Positions 8,757 to 17,371 of a stretch of 64,000 bases of DNA are shown here, piece after piece (within the stretch, counting starts at the first letter, position 1; each line of letters begins with the position of its first letter). A program made the position numbers and the translations under genes. The notes beneath the pieces are model-generated. The model saw only the letters and a program-made list of their open reading frames with translations. It did not search any database and was not told the origin of the DNA. This DNA is from DAOUAT01 sp964551735 (GTDB lineage: Bacteria; Chloroflexota; Anaerolineae; CG2-30-64-16): positions 124,001 through 188,000 of the forward strand of contig CAZKEF010000003.1 in NCBI GenBank assembly GCA_964551735.1, read 5' to 3'.

Positions 8757-10070
8757 TCAAAGCGTCCCACCCTTCACCTCACCGCGCAACAGCGCCAGCA
8801 GCCGCGCCTGGTCGCAGTGCGGCAGGCACAGCGCGGCGCGATCGAGCCGGCCGCGGCGGATGTAGCTCAACATCTCCTCTTCCAGCCAGGAGGCCCGCAC
8901 GGGCACACCGTGGAGGGTGATCGCCTCGGCCTGGATGGCCTCGGTCGGCGCCCAGGCGTCTCCTTCCCGATGCTGGAGGCGGCCCATCACTTCGACCTGC
9001 ACCCCGCCGAAGTCGAACCGGCCGAAGTGCGAGCGGTAGCGCCGGCTTTCCTTGAAGGCCACCGGCTCCACGACCTGAGCAGCGTACACCTCCGCGAAGC
9101 GGTGCGCGCCCGGCACATCGGTCTCGATGTCAATGTCCTTCACCCGCAACGGCAGACCGTGCAGCGCCAGGGACGTGCCCCCAACGACCGCATAGGGGAC
9201 GCCGGCCGCATCCAGTCGCCGGGCGATATCGGTCAGCACACGCCGCCAGCGCGGCTTGCGTGCCACCGCCAGCAGGTGCTCGACCGCGCCGAAGATCAGT
9301 GGGTCGGCGGCGACTTGCCAGTTGGACGCGCACCAGGCGTCCCAGGCCGGGCCGGTCAGGGTGTTCACGCCATCGTTCTCCACCACGCTGACAAAGCCCT
9401 CGACGCCCAACAGCGTCGCCAGCTCGAAGCCCGCGCCCCAGATCAGCGATTCGGCCTCCTCCGGCCGGGCGAAGTAGCCGGAAAATGCGGCCGGCGCGTC
9501 CGGGGTGGGCGGCAGGCGGCCGGTGCGCAAGATCTCGGCGTAGACACCAGCCTCGGCCAGCAGGCGATCCGGGTAGCGGCCGGCGCAATCGCGGTGCGCC
9601 GCGAAGCGTGCGATGAACGCGGCGAAGAGCGGGCCGCCGGGCCGCAGCACGCGGTGCGCCTCGGCCAGGGCCTGCTGTCGCTCGGCCGCTTCCAGCAGGT
9701 GGTACAGCGGCCCCATCAGCAGGACCGCGTCGAAGCTGTCATCGGCGAAGCGGCCCAGGTTCAGCGCGGTGCCCTGCTCGAAGCCGGCCAGGGTCACGCC
9801 GGCCTCGGCCGCCTTCCCGCGCGCCAGCGCCAGGTTGCCCGCCGAGAGATCGAAGAGCGTGACCCGATAGCCCTGCCGCGTCAGCTCGATCGCGTAGCGC
9901 CCCGGGCCTCCACCGCAATCAAGCACGGTTGCGGGCGGCGGCGGCAGATGCTCGGCCAGGCCGCGCAACGTGATGTGGAACTCGGTGCGATGCCGGTCCA
10001 TGCGCGCCCACTCGCGCTCGGGGTCCGCGTCGTACATGGCCGCGATGTGGTCGGAGACGAGGGTGGTCAA
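8757..10070 (-). CDS. SAM-dependent methyltransferase fused to a nucleotidyltransferase-fold domain
   Basis: Two-domain protein of 437 aa. Residues 1-240 are a class I methyltransferase: motif I VLDCGGGPGRYA, post-I VTLFDLSAGNL, motif IV DSFDAVLLMGPLYHL and post-IV HRVLRPGG. Residues 275-430 look like a polymerase-beta-type nucleotidyltransferase: VVGGTSLALHGLP followed by DIDIETD gives the GG(T/S)...DxD pattern, and an acidic residue in VQVEVMG could be the third metal ligand. The second domain resembles the aminoglycoside/minimal nucleotidyltransferase group. The methyltransferase part is canonical; the fusion is unusual. A GGAGG precedes the ATG. Substrates unknown. Separate genes joined by a sequencing error cannot be excluded, but the frame is open throughout. 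Confidence 0.85.
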   Translation of the reverse strand: MTTLVSDHIAAMYDADPEREWARMDRHRTEFHITLRGLAEHLPPPPATVLDCGGGPGRYAIELTRQGYRVTLFDLSAGNLALARGKAAEAGVTLAGFEQGTALNLGRFADDSFDAVLLMGPLYHLLEAAERQQALAEAHRVLRPGGPLFAAFIARFAAHRDCAGRYPDRLLAEAGVYAEILRTGRLPPTPDAPAAFSGYFARPEEAESLIWGAGFELATLLGVEGFVSVVENDGVNTLTGPAWDAWCASNWQVAADPLIFGAVEHLLAVARKPRWRRVLTDIARRLDAAGVPYAVVGGTSLALHGLPLRVKDIDIETDVPGAHRFAEVYAAQVVEPVAFKESRRYRSHFGRFDFGGVQVEVMGRLQHREGDAWAPTEAIQAEAITLHGVPVRASWLEEEMLSYIRRGRLDRAALCLPHCDQARLLALLRGEVKGGTL

Positions 10071-10120
10071 AGGAGGTCTCCTTGCCTTATCGCCCCTGAC
10101 TGCGCTGTAAGGTTAGTTTC

Positions 10121-10256
10121 TGTCACCCTGAGCGGGTCGGTCCCGTGATCTGCATTGCGGCGAAAGCCTAGCGAGGGGTCTCGCGTGTCGCTACGAGATG
10201 CTTCGCTGAGGTCACGCCGCGGCGGACGCCAATTCGTCAACCCGCTCAGCATGACA
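10121..10256. repeat. 136-bp MITE-like element with 17-bp inverted ends
   Basis: TGTCACCCTGAGCGGGT at one end and ACCCGCTCAGCATGACA at the other are inverted copies with two mismatches. There is no coding capacity. It sits between two minus-strand genes. A related palindromic element is at 53981-54106. Confidence 0.65.
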
Positions 10257-10272
10257 CAATGCGCTGAACCCC

Positions 10273-10602
10273 CTACACCGCCTCCACCACGACCGCGGTG
10301 CCGTATGCCAACACCTCGGTCATGTTCTCGGCCAGCTCGGTGGCGTCGTAGCGCACGCCGATGATGGCATTGGCGCCCAACTGCTCGGCGTGCTTCATCA
10401 TCAGGTCGAACGCCTCCCCGCGCGTCTCCTCGCACAGCGACACGTATTCGTGGATCTTGCCGCCCGCGATGGTGCGCAGGCTGGCCGCGAACTGGCCCAC
10501 CAGCCCGCGCGAGCGCACGGTGATGCCGCGCACCACGCCGAGTTGGCGCACGACGCGGTGGCCGTAGATCTCGAAGGTGGTGGATGTGAATTTGGGGTCC
10601 AT
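10273..10602 (-). CDS. YbjQ/UPF0145 family protein
   Basis: Protein of 109 aa covering the whole YbjQ (UPF0145, heavy-metal-binding-domain) family. Conserved pieces include GHRVVRQLGVVRGITVRS, the central helix EAFDLMMKHAEQLGANAIIGVRYDATEL and the closing strand LAYGTAVVVE. The family forms pentamers and has no firm function. The ATG at 10602 is chosen for the AAGGAG seven bases upstream; a longer frame has no site. Confidence 0.92.
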   Translation of the reverse strand: MDPKFTSTTFEIYGHRVVRQLGVVRGITVRSRGLVGQFAASLRTIAGGKIHEYVSLCEETRGEAFDLMMKHAEQLGANAIIGVRYDATELAENMTEVLAYGTAVVVEAV

Positions 10603-10815
10603 GGATTGGCTCCTTGGGTGCAACAAGCAACGATGAGACGCCGATACCGGCACGCCGGTGGCGACAGGCGCCACATGGGGCTGTAGTCACTTCAGCGGCC
10701 GAAGCACGCGTCCCTGTTCAATACGTCAAAAGAGGCTGGTGAGTTGCGCATCTGCCTTCGTTGAGACAGGATGCGCGCAAACGGACGCGCACCGAGGGGT
10801 ATGAGCGCTGGACGC

Positions 10816-10849
10816 GTTCGGGGCGTGCCGGCGCCGGCACGCCCCGAAC
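10816..10849 (-). terminator. Perfect 17-bp palindrome after the RCC1-protein gene
   Basis: GTTCGGGGCGTGCCGGC is followed directly by its exact reverse complement, 11 nt past the stop codon of the minus-strand gene. It is a likely transcript end, again without a T-run. Confidence 0.65.
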
Positions 10850-10860
10850 AAGATGTGATG

Positions 10861-13800
10861 TCAAGGCAGGGCCTGGATGGGCGTTGTGACGTTCGGACAG
10901 GGCATACTGCCCGAGATCGCGCATGAGTTATTGGCGCCCCAGCCCCAGACCTGGCCTCGGGTGTTGATGGCCAGGGTCTCGTTGCGGCCCCGGTTGTTGA
11001 GCCAGACCACCCTGCCCATGTTGGATGGCTCAACCTGAACCGGGTCAGACGACCGTGCCGAGGTATAGATCGCAACATCGCCTAACTGCCCCACCCCGTC
11101 GCTGCCCCAGGCAAAGGCGAATCCATCCACGTTGATGGCCGCAGCGTGGTTGCAGCCGGCGGAGATTACCTTTGCCGGTCCCATCAACGGTTGGTTGGCC
11201 ATGGGCCCCGGAGCAGATCGCGACGGAGTCGTTGTCGGAATACCAAGCCGGCCGAATGCATTGTCACCCCAAGTGTAGATTGTGCCGTCCCGGTCAAGCG
11301 CCAACCAAAACTCATTCTGGTTGACTGCGTTCTGACCACACGACCCGCCGCCGACTGCGATAGCGATAATGTTGGTCAGGCCAGCCACCTGTGCTGGAGG
11401 TGCAGACAGACTATTCCCCCAGCGCCAGACGGTGCCATCTTGCCTCAGCGCCAGGCTGCTGCGCGCTCCGGCCGCTACTGTTGCCACGTCGGTCAAGCCC
11501 GTGACCTGGATAGCCTTGCTCTGGGGCGTGCCACAGAGGGACGTTTCGACCTGGCAGAACCGGTTATCACCCCAAGCCCAGACTGTCCCGTCCTGTTTCA
11601 ACGCCAGCGAGAAGCCGTCCCCGGCCGACACGGCAACGACCCACTGGAGCTCGATCCCGCTGGCCGTCATGACACGAACCGGGTGGTCGGCAAAGGGGAG
11701 ATTCATGCCGCCGTCACCGAGCTGACCTCTGCCGTTGGCGCCCCATGCCCAAACGCGACTGTTTTTGGCCAGCGCAAGAGAGTGGTCGCCTTTGTTGCCA
11801 TCAAGTGCAGACAGCGAACCCGACATAGGACGGATGATCTCCATGCTGCCGGCCGAGACATCAATGATGTGTTTCAGGTCAGCACTGCAGGAAGTATCTT
11901 TGACAGGTGTAGGATTAACCGGCGTGCCCGTCGAGACACAGTTGCCCAGAATACCATACTGCTGCGTCCCCCACGCCCACACCGGCGTATAACTTTCCAG
12001 CGCCATGCTGTGATCGCCGCCCAGCGCCACGTCCACCACCGGCTTGCATTTGCCCGCAATGCCGGCGTCGTAGATGGCTTTGATCTCCGCTGGGCTCAAG
12101 AGCCGCGAGAAGGCCTCCAGTTCGTCAATCTCCCCCTCGTACTGCCAGCCGAAGTAGAGATCACCGGCCGTTTGCAATGACCCGAGGCCTGGTGGCAGCA
12201 CGTTGGCCCACAGCGGGTTGCCGTCCAGGAACCAGTAGACGGAATCGGAACTCCCAGAGCGGGAGACCCAGAGCGCGATGTGGTGCCAATTGCCATCGCC
12301 CACCTGTGGGCCAGGGCCAACCGTCCCCTGCAAGCTCCCGGTATCGTTGTATTCGAAGAAGAGGTGCCCGTCGAACAGGGAAATCCCACTGCCGCTCGTG
12401 GGGTTATTCGGATCGGCCTTGACGTACAGGTAGCCGCCCCAACCATCCCCTACGACCTGGTTCGCTCGCATCCAGAAGTCAACGGTATAGTCGGAGTTCG
12501 GGCCCGGGTCAAGGTTCGGATGGTGGAAGGCGCGCGCCCAGTTCTGGCCGTCGAAGCGCAACGCGTAACCCACGGCCCCCGGCAGGTGTTCCGGTGGCGG
12601 ATTCCCGAAGAAATTCGCGTGATTGCCGTCGAAGATCTCCTTGGCTTGCAGGCCGGCCCGCTCATCAAACGGCCACCAGATCCTCGCGGTGGCCGAAGGT
12701 GGTGTGACGCACGGCCCCTCACGATTGGTGAAGTTTTGCCCGCCCACGGCCCCGCCGGACGGCAGATTGAAGGTCAGGCACGTCGGTCCCACCGGCGTGA
12801 CGTTAGGCAGGTAGTCCACATCCTCACACATGACGTAGTTGCCGGGCGGCATGTCGAGGAATTTGAAGTTGCCGCCGTAATCGGCCTCGGTCTTGTAATC
12901 CATGTCATCGGCGTTGCCCCATGTGTTGTCCGGCCCGCACCACGTCGCCGTGATCGGCCAGCGGCCGCCGCCGGTGTCTACCGTGCCGTCCCCGTCCTGG
13001 TCTAGCCACTTGATGCCGTAGATGTTGCCGTACCTCACGTTCCCGAAGTTTACATCGGAACCCGTGCCACCGCACGGCACGGGCACGTTACGGCACCAAC
13101 AACCTCCTCCTGACCAACCTGGCTTTGCCTCTTCACAAACACAGTAGCTGAAGAATTCACTTGGGACGTTGTAGAAACAATACTCGCCATTGGCACCCGT
13201 GACGGTTTGAGGATTGTAAGCATTTCCGCAGCTATCTTCCAGATGGAGGGTCATGGTCCAGCCTCCCACCCCTTCTTCGCCCGGGTCTCGCTGGTGGTTG
13301 CCGTTCAGGTCCTCGTATTTCACCCCACACACCGTCCCGTAGCAGATGTTGCCAAAATCCAACCCGGTCACCAACTCCCCGCTGGCGACGCTGACGGAGT
13401 GCGTGCCAGGCGAGGCTGGCGAAGTCTGTTGCCAGGGGGCAAGCGGGGCCTCGGAGAGCTCATAGGCGCCTGGCGTGACGTCGTTGAAGCAGTAGGCGCC
13501 GTTCGAGCTTGTCATCGTGCTCGATGGGGATCCCAGGCCGGCGAGGTTGATGGTGAAACCCGCCTCGCCAATCAGACCCTCGCAGACATTCGTGCCATTC
13601 CCGTCAAAATCGTTCCATTTGACGCCGCAGATGCTGGCAGGTTTGCATTTCCCGGCCGAACCAGCGTTGTAGATCGCCTGGATGTCTGCGTCGCTCAAGG
13701 TGCTCTTGAACAGCTCCACCTCGTCAATCGCGCCCTCGAAATAGTTGCCCGCGCCGCAGCCTGTGCCGAAACCGTTGCCCCTGCCAATCCACAGGTCAGC

Positions 13801-14502
13801 CGAGTTATCCAGGCTGCCCATTGGGTTGCTTTGATATGTAGCTGTAGTAGTCGGCGCTCCGTTGACATACCAGGTCGTCGGGATGCCGGTTGAATTGTCC
13901 CAGTCCACCGTGATGGCTATATGGCTGCAGCCCGTAGCAGGAACCGGCACACTCATCAGAGGATTACCCCACAGGTTTGTGCCGTCGCTCATTTCGAAGT
14001 AGAGCCAGTAATTGGCCCCGTCGTAGTAGAGCCCGAAGGAATAGCCTGCGCCGCCGCACTCCAATTTCTGCACGACTGCAGCCCTGCTATTCGGCGCCAT
14101 CGGCTCCGGGCAAACCCAGGCGTCGATGGTGAAACTGCCCGAATCGACGTTCAGATCAGCGGAGTCGGGCACCTCTACATAGTCATCTGCGCCGTCGAAG
14201 CTCAGCCCATTCCCAACGACTACCGGGACAAATTGGGGAGGGGTCAGCCAATCGGGAATGAGCGTGCCGTGGTTGGCACCCACCCGATCAAACGTATACG
14301 TTCCATTCAGTTCGTCAAACGGCCACCAGGCCACCATGTTGCCGGGCGGGTCCACACAAGCCGGCGGCTGCGCCATGGCCGGGTGGCTCGAGCTCGAGAG
14401 GAACAGCATGGTCAGCAACAAGATGCCTGACAGAACCAGAACAGGAATGAGAGGTATGGGCCATCTGATCTTCCTCAATAGCGGGATAGGGGTGTGTTTC
14501 AT
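10861..14502 (-). CDS. Large secreted surface protein: LamG - SdrD_B-like - LamG - RCC1 repeats
   Basis: Exported protein of 1213 aa. The ATG at 14502 follows GAGGAGG and a signal peptide or anchor helix (IPLIPVLVLSGILLLTMLFL) comes next. The order after it is: a LamG/concanavalin-like domain (about 45-250, MVAWWPFDE...GAIDEVELF); three SdrD_B-type carboxypeptidase-regulatory-like repeats with GVKWNDFDGNG, GVKYEDLNGN and GIKWLDQDGDG (about 260-560); a second LamG (ARIWWPFDE...GEIDELEAF); then about seven RCC1-type propeller repeats of the form HSLALAKNSRVWAWGANG to the end. No LPxTG sorting signal is visible. Likely a carbohydrate- or protein-binding adhesin. It has its own promoter at 14752-14780 and a terminator at 10816. 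Local GC is lower than in neighbouring genes. Confidence 0.88.
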   Translation of the reverse strand: MKHTPIPLLRKIRWPIPLIPVLVLSGILLLTMLFLSSSSHPAMAQPPACVDPPGNMVAWWPFDELNGTYTFDRVGANHGTLIPDWLTPPQFVPVVVGNGLSFDGADDYVEVPDSADLNVDSGSFTIDAWVCPEPMAPNSRAAVVQKLECGGAGYSFGLYYDGANYWLYFEMSDGTNLWGNPLMSVPVPATGCSHIAITVDWDNSTGIPTTWYVNGAPTTTATYQSNPMGSLDNSADLWIGRGNGFGTGCGAGNYFEGAIDEVELFKSTLSDADIQAIYNAGSAGKCKPASICGVKWNDFDGNGTNVCEGLIGEAGFTINLAGLGSPSSTMTSSNGAYCFNDVTPGAYELSEAPLAPWQQTSPASPGTHSVSVASGELVTGLDFGNICYGTVCGVKYEDLNGNHQRDPGEEGVGGWTMTLHLEDSCGNAYNPQTVTGANGEYCFYNVPSEFFSYCVCEEAKPGWSGGGCWCRNVPVPCGGTGSDVNFGNVRYGNIYGIKWLDQDGDGTVDTGGGRWPITATWCGPDNTWGNADDMDYKTEADYGGNFKFLDMPPGNYVMCEDVDYLPNVTPVGPTCLTFNLPSGGAVGGQNFTNREGPCVTPPSATARIWWPFDERAGLQAKEIFDGNHANFFGNPPPEHLPGAVGYALRFDGQNWARAFHHPNLDPGPNSDYTVDFWMRANQVVGDGWGGYLYVKADPNNPTSGSGISLFDGHLFFEYNDTGSLQGTVGPGPQVGDGNWHHIALWVSRSGSSDSVYWFLDGNPLWANVLPPGLGSLQTAGDLYFGWQYEGEIDELEAFSRLLSPAEIKAIYDAGIAGKCKPVVDVALGGDHSMALESYTPVWAWGTQQYGILGNCVSTGTPVNPTPVKDTSCSADLKHIIDVSAGSMEIIRPMSGSLSALDGNKGDHSLALAKNSRVWAWGANGRGQLGDGGMNLPFADHPVRVMTASGIELQWVVAVSAGDGFSLALKQDGTVWAWGDNRFCQVETSLCGTPQSKAIQVTGLTDVATVAAGARSSLALRQDGTVWRWGNSLSAPPAQVAGLTNIIAIAVGGGSCGQNAVNQNEFWLALDRDGTIYTWGDNAFGRLGIPTTTPSRSAPGPMANQPLMGPAKVISAGCNHAAAINVDGFAFAWGSDGVGQLGDVAIYTSARSSDPVQVEPSNMGRVVWLNNRGRNETLAINTRGQVWGWGANNSCAISGSMPCPNVTTPIQALP

Positions 14503-14667
14503 GGCAACCTCCTCTTTACGCCACTTGAACACAAATGCGCGCGCAAACACACCAGGCCAGCATTCGCCAGGCGTTCAGGAGGGCGATGAATCGGGCTGCG
14601 ATGGACGCGGGACAGGACGAATGCCGGCAACGGTTCACATGCCGAACGGACAGGGCACATTGCCGAC

Positions 14668-14706
14668 CTCCTCCAGCCTGGCGGCGCGTGCCGCCAGCAG
14701 GAGGAG
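14668..14706 (-). promoter_or_regulatory. Stable leader hairpin of the surface-protein mRNA
   Basis: Outer arms CTCCTCC/GGAGGAG and inner arms CTGGCGGC/GCCGCCAG with a 4-nt loop lie in the ~250-nt leader between the promoter and the start codon at 14502. It could protect the mRNA or act in cis; I see no known riboswitch class. The rest of 14503-14867 holds no gene. Confidence 0.4.
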
Positions 14707-14751
14707 CCCCGGGCGATACCGGTGTGGATTGTAATACGAACGTGCGACTAT

Positions 14752-14780
14752 AGTATCGCGCGAGGAGGCGCGTTTGTCAA
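14752..14780 (-). promoter_or_regulatory. Sigma-70-type promoter of the surface-protein gene
   Basis: On the minus strand a consensus TTGACA -35 box (14775-14780) and GATACT -10 box (14752-14757) are 17 bp apart, in an AT-rich island just downstream of the maltokinase gene. Confidence 0.6.
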
Positions 14781-14867
14781 TAGGTTTTTTCCCAAATTCT
14801 CAACTTATCCTGCCAGGGCTTGAGTCGCGACTGCCCCGCAAAGTCCGTCTGCTTCCCAAACGGCCTC

Positions 14868-16580
14868 TCACCCTGTCGCCCCCACCGTCTGCAGGATCCC
14901 CTGCAGCGGGATCGAGACCCAGTCGGGCCGGTTGTTGAGCTCATAGCCCAGCTCGTATACCGCCTTCTCCACCAGGAAGACGTCCAGCAGCAGCTTGAGA
15001 TCGTCCCCCACGGCCGGCAGGAAGGGCGCACTCCCGGCAGTCTCCAGGTAAGCTTGCAGATAGGCGACCGAGACCCACAGGTGCCAGAAGCGCGCCCACG
15101 GCTCCAGGTAGGGCGGTGGCGCGCCGTCGGGCGATTGGCCGAAGTAGGCGGCATATGCGGCATAGTGGAACGAGCGCAGCATCCCGGCCACATCCTGCAG
15201 CGGCGACCGCTTCATCTGCCGCTCGCCCAGGGGCCGCGCGGGCTCGCCCTCGAAGTCAATGAGCATGAAGTCGGAACCGGTGTAGAGCACCTGGCCCAGG
15301 TGATAGTCGCCGTGGATGCGCGAGCGGGTCGCGGCGAGCGGCCGCGCGGCCAGCGCATCGAAACGCGCAGCGATCTGCGCCTCCAACGCCAGCACCTGCG
15401 CGCCGGCCGGCCGGACCGCGGCCGGCAGCGCGTCGAAGCGCGCGCGCAGCAGCCCCATGATGCGGTCGGTGAGCCCGCGCATGCTGCGGTGCAGATACGT
15501 CTGGAACTCGGCCGTGAACGGCTCCGGCGCGAAGACCGGGTCGGCCGGGTCGGAGTTCAGCGCCAGGTGCAGCTCCGCGGTGCGCCGGCCCAGCAGCCGG
15601 GCGGACGCCAGGTACTCGCCGATGTATTGCGCCGCCAGGGGGTGAACCTCTTCGCGCATCAACGCCAGGAGCGGCGCCGTGGGCATGGGCAGGTTGTCCG
15701 CGACGGCCAGCCCCCGGCCGCGCGCGGCCTCGAAGTAGGCGGCCAGGCTGTCCAGGGTGTAGCGCCATGCGTCCCCCCGGTTGCGCACGAACCCTTGCAG
15801 CAGCGCCAGGGTGATCGGCTGGCCGCCGGATGGCTCGTGGCGGCGGAATTCCAGCGCGCCGGCCACCGGCGGCACGTTGCCGAAGCCGGTCTTCTCGGTG
15901 ATGAACTGGCCGATCTCCTGGTCGGGGTTGATGCCTACTTCCAGGCGGCGGTACAGCTTCATGATGAGTTGCTCGCCGAAGCGGATCGAGGTGTTGCTCT
16001 GCTCGACGCCCAGCACCACCGGCGGCAGGGGGCGAGACGCGTCCCCGCGCAGCCGGGGCAAGACGCTGGCCGCGGTCGCGACCACGTTGCCGGTGGCCCC
16101 GCGGAACTGCCGGCGCGCCACGATGGCCGCCAGCAGCGCCTGGCAGAAGTCCAGGTTCCAGACCGCGTCGTAGAGGATGCCAGCGAAAACGGACGCAGAT
16201 TCTCCTGATGCGCCTGATTCAGGTTGTCCAATTTGCAGCGCCGCGATGATCCCGGTGGGGCGCTCCGCCATGAACTTACGGGCCGCGGCGCCGGTCGCGA
16301 AGCCAACGGGCAACACGTAAGTTTCCGGCTCACCGGCCGTGTAGTCCACCCGCAGCAGGGCCAGGTACGCGTCGGGCAGCATGGGCACGGCCTCCACGAT
16401 CGCGATCCCGCGGATCGTCCGCGCCTTAGAGCCGAACCAGCGCCGCGGGGTCAGGTAGCGCGGCAGCGCAGCCTCCAGCGCGGCCCTGGCCGGGGCGTGG
16501 AAGACCGTTTCCCACGCGCCGGAAACCTCCAGCGCAGGCAGGTCGGGTGGAAGGGCAGGGCTTGGCGGTTGTTGCGACAT
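14868..16580 (-). CDS. mak: Maltokinase
   Basis: ATP-dependent maltose 1-kinase (EC 2.7.1.175) of 570 aa, feeding maltose 1-phosphate into the GlgE glucan pathway. The N-terminal cap shows LPRYLTPRRWFGSKARTI. The kinase part shows NTSIRFGEQLIMKLYRR (nucleotide-binding Lys) and the catalytic loop RIHGDYHLGQVLYTG, followed by DFMLIDFEGEPARP (metal-binding DFE) and QMKRSPLQDVAGMLRS. These are family hallmarks. In many Actinobacteria the enzyme is fused to trehalose synthase; here it stands alone, and neither treS nor glgE is in the window. The ATG follows GAAGGAG. A short AT-richer segment near 16190-16240 (GQPESGASGESAS) interrupts an otherwise GC-rich gene and may be an inserted small repeat. 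Confidence 0.9.
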   Translation of the reverse strand: MSQQPPSPALPPDLPALEVSGAWETVFHAPARAALEAALPRYLTPRRWFGSKARTIRGIAIVEAVPMLPDAYLALLRVDYTAGEPETYVLPVGFATGAAARKFMAERPTGIIAALQIGQPESGASGESASVFAGILYDAVWNLDFCQALLAAIVARRQFRGATGNVVATAASVLPRLRGDASRPLPPVVLGVEQSNTSIRFGEQLIMKLYRRLEVGINPDQEIGQFITEKTGFGNVPPVAGALEFRRHEPSGGQPITLALLQGFVRNRGDAWRYTLDSLAAYFEAARGRGLAVADNLPMPTAPLLALMREEVHPLAAQYIGEYLASARLLGRRTAELHLALNSDPADPVFAPEPFTAEFQTYLHRSMRGLTDRIMGLLRARFDALPAAVRPAGAQVLALEAQIAARFDALAARPLAATRSRIHGDYHLGQVLYTGSDFMLIDFEGEPARPLGERQMKRSPLQDVAGMLRSFHYAAYAAYFGQSPDGAPPPYLEPWARFWHLWVSVAYLQAYLETAGSAPFLPAVGDDLKLLLDVFLVEKAVYELGYELNNRPDWVSIPLQGILQTVGATG

Positions 16581-16677
16581 GGGTGGTTCTCCTTCGCGAG
16601 TTGGAGTGGATATGTGACAAGAGGATTATAACAGAACAGGAAAGCATCGCCCATTTGGGGTCGCGCGGAGGAAGACC

Positions 16678-16750
16678 GGTCAGGCTCCGTGACACCCGGT
16701 GTGCCAGGGAGCCTGACCCTTTGATATTTGCCTGGCACATGTAGTGCCAG
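16678..16750. repeat. Two hairpins flanking the distal side of the DGR template repeat
   Basis: An 11-bp perfect stem, GGTCAGGCTCC (16678-16688) with GGAGCCTGACC (16708-16718), is followed by CTGGCAC/GTGCCAG (16732-16750). Both lie 110-180 nt beyond the template repeat on the side where minus-strand transcription would end. They may terminate or stabilise the template RNA, or be interspersed repeats. The remaining 16581-16859 has no gene. Confidence 0.45.
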
Positions 16751-16859
16751 ACGGGGACGGCCGGCGCTCGCCCTCCCGGCACACGCCGCCGGTCTGACGC
16801 CCGCATCGGACGCGGGCCGGCGACATTCCGACCAGGTCTTGCGACCCTCGGAGGGCAAT

Positions 16860-16971
16860 CGGGCGCACCGGAAACCGAGGTTGTCGTTCCTGTTCTCTGG
16901 GTTGTTCCTGTTCCGGACGGCGGCCCGGACGTTCCTCGTGTCATTGTTCCACGAGCCGCCCCGCAACACGC
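16860..16971 (-). repeat. DGR template repeat (TR)
   Basis: A 112-nt copy of the 3' end of the target kinase gene (18596-18707, offset 1736). 98 positions are identical. All 14 differences fall at A in the TR coding sense (T on the plus strand): 16881, 16884, 16887, 16888, 16891, 16893, 16894, 16903, 16906, 16909, 16932, 16936, 16941 and 16948. There are 26 template adenines in all. Translated, the TR is rich in Asn and Arg encoded by AAC/AAT/AGG, the codons favoured for A-to-N diversification. It is flanked by 21 and 23 nt of perfect identity. The TR lies 19 nt after the Avd stop and is not a gene, although the frame stays open through it. Confidence 0.96.
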
Positions 16972-16990
16972 CCGCCGGCGCCCCCACACA

Positions 16991-17371
16991 TTACGAGGCT
17001 TTGCGCCCCGCCGGTGCCTCTGGTATCTTTTTCAACCAACCGCCCAGCAGCTTACCGATCTCGATCAGCGCTGCAGCCGCATATTGGTACTGCGCGGCAT
17101 TCGTCAACTTGCGCGCGTGGCTAAGCCGCATGAAGAGTCGCCACTTATCCAGCACCAAGTCAGCCTGGAGCAACACCTGTCGCTTGCGCGCTGTGCTCCG
17201 GGCGGCGGTCAACAGCAGCTCGTAAAACTCGAATGCCGCATCCTCCAGCCGCTTCGCCATGCGGAAGCGTTCGCTCTTCGGAAACTTCTCGGTGTGGTTC
17301 AGGAGCCACAGGATGAAGTCAAAGGTCTTGCTAAAGATAGGCGACTCGGCGCTCTCGGCTTCATTCTCCAT
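16991..17371 (-). CDS. avd: DGR accessory variability determinant (Avd)
   Basis: Helical protein of 126 aa matching the Avd/four-helix-bundle partner of DGR reverse transcriptases. It shows the typical N-terminal helix FSKTFDFILWLLNHTEKFPK, then SERFRMAKRLEDAAFEFYELLLTA, a Lys/Arg-rich helix pair and QYQYAAAALIEIGKLLGGWLKK. In Bordetella phage DGR, Avd pentamers bind the RT and template RNA and are needed for mutagenic cDNA synthesis. The ATG at 17371 gives the family start (MENEAESAES) and overlaps the RT stop by 11 nt, implying coupled translation. The TR follows at once. Confidence 0.93.
   Translation of the reverse strand: MENEAESAESPIFSKTFDFILWLLNHTEKFPKSERFRMAKRLEDAAFEFYELLLTAARSTARKRQVLLQADLVLDKWRLFMRLSHARKLTNAAQYQYAAAALIEIGKLLGGWLKKIPEAPAGRKAS

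Noticed and set aside
16451..16987. Apparent protein containing VLRGGSWNN through the template repeat
   Set aside because: It is read-through of the TR and flanking hairpins, has no FGE domain upstream, and runs into the start of the maltokinase gene.
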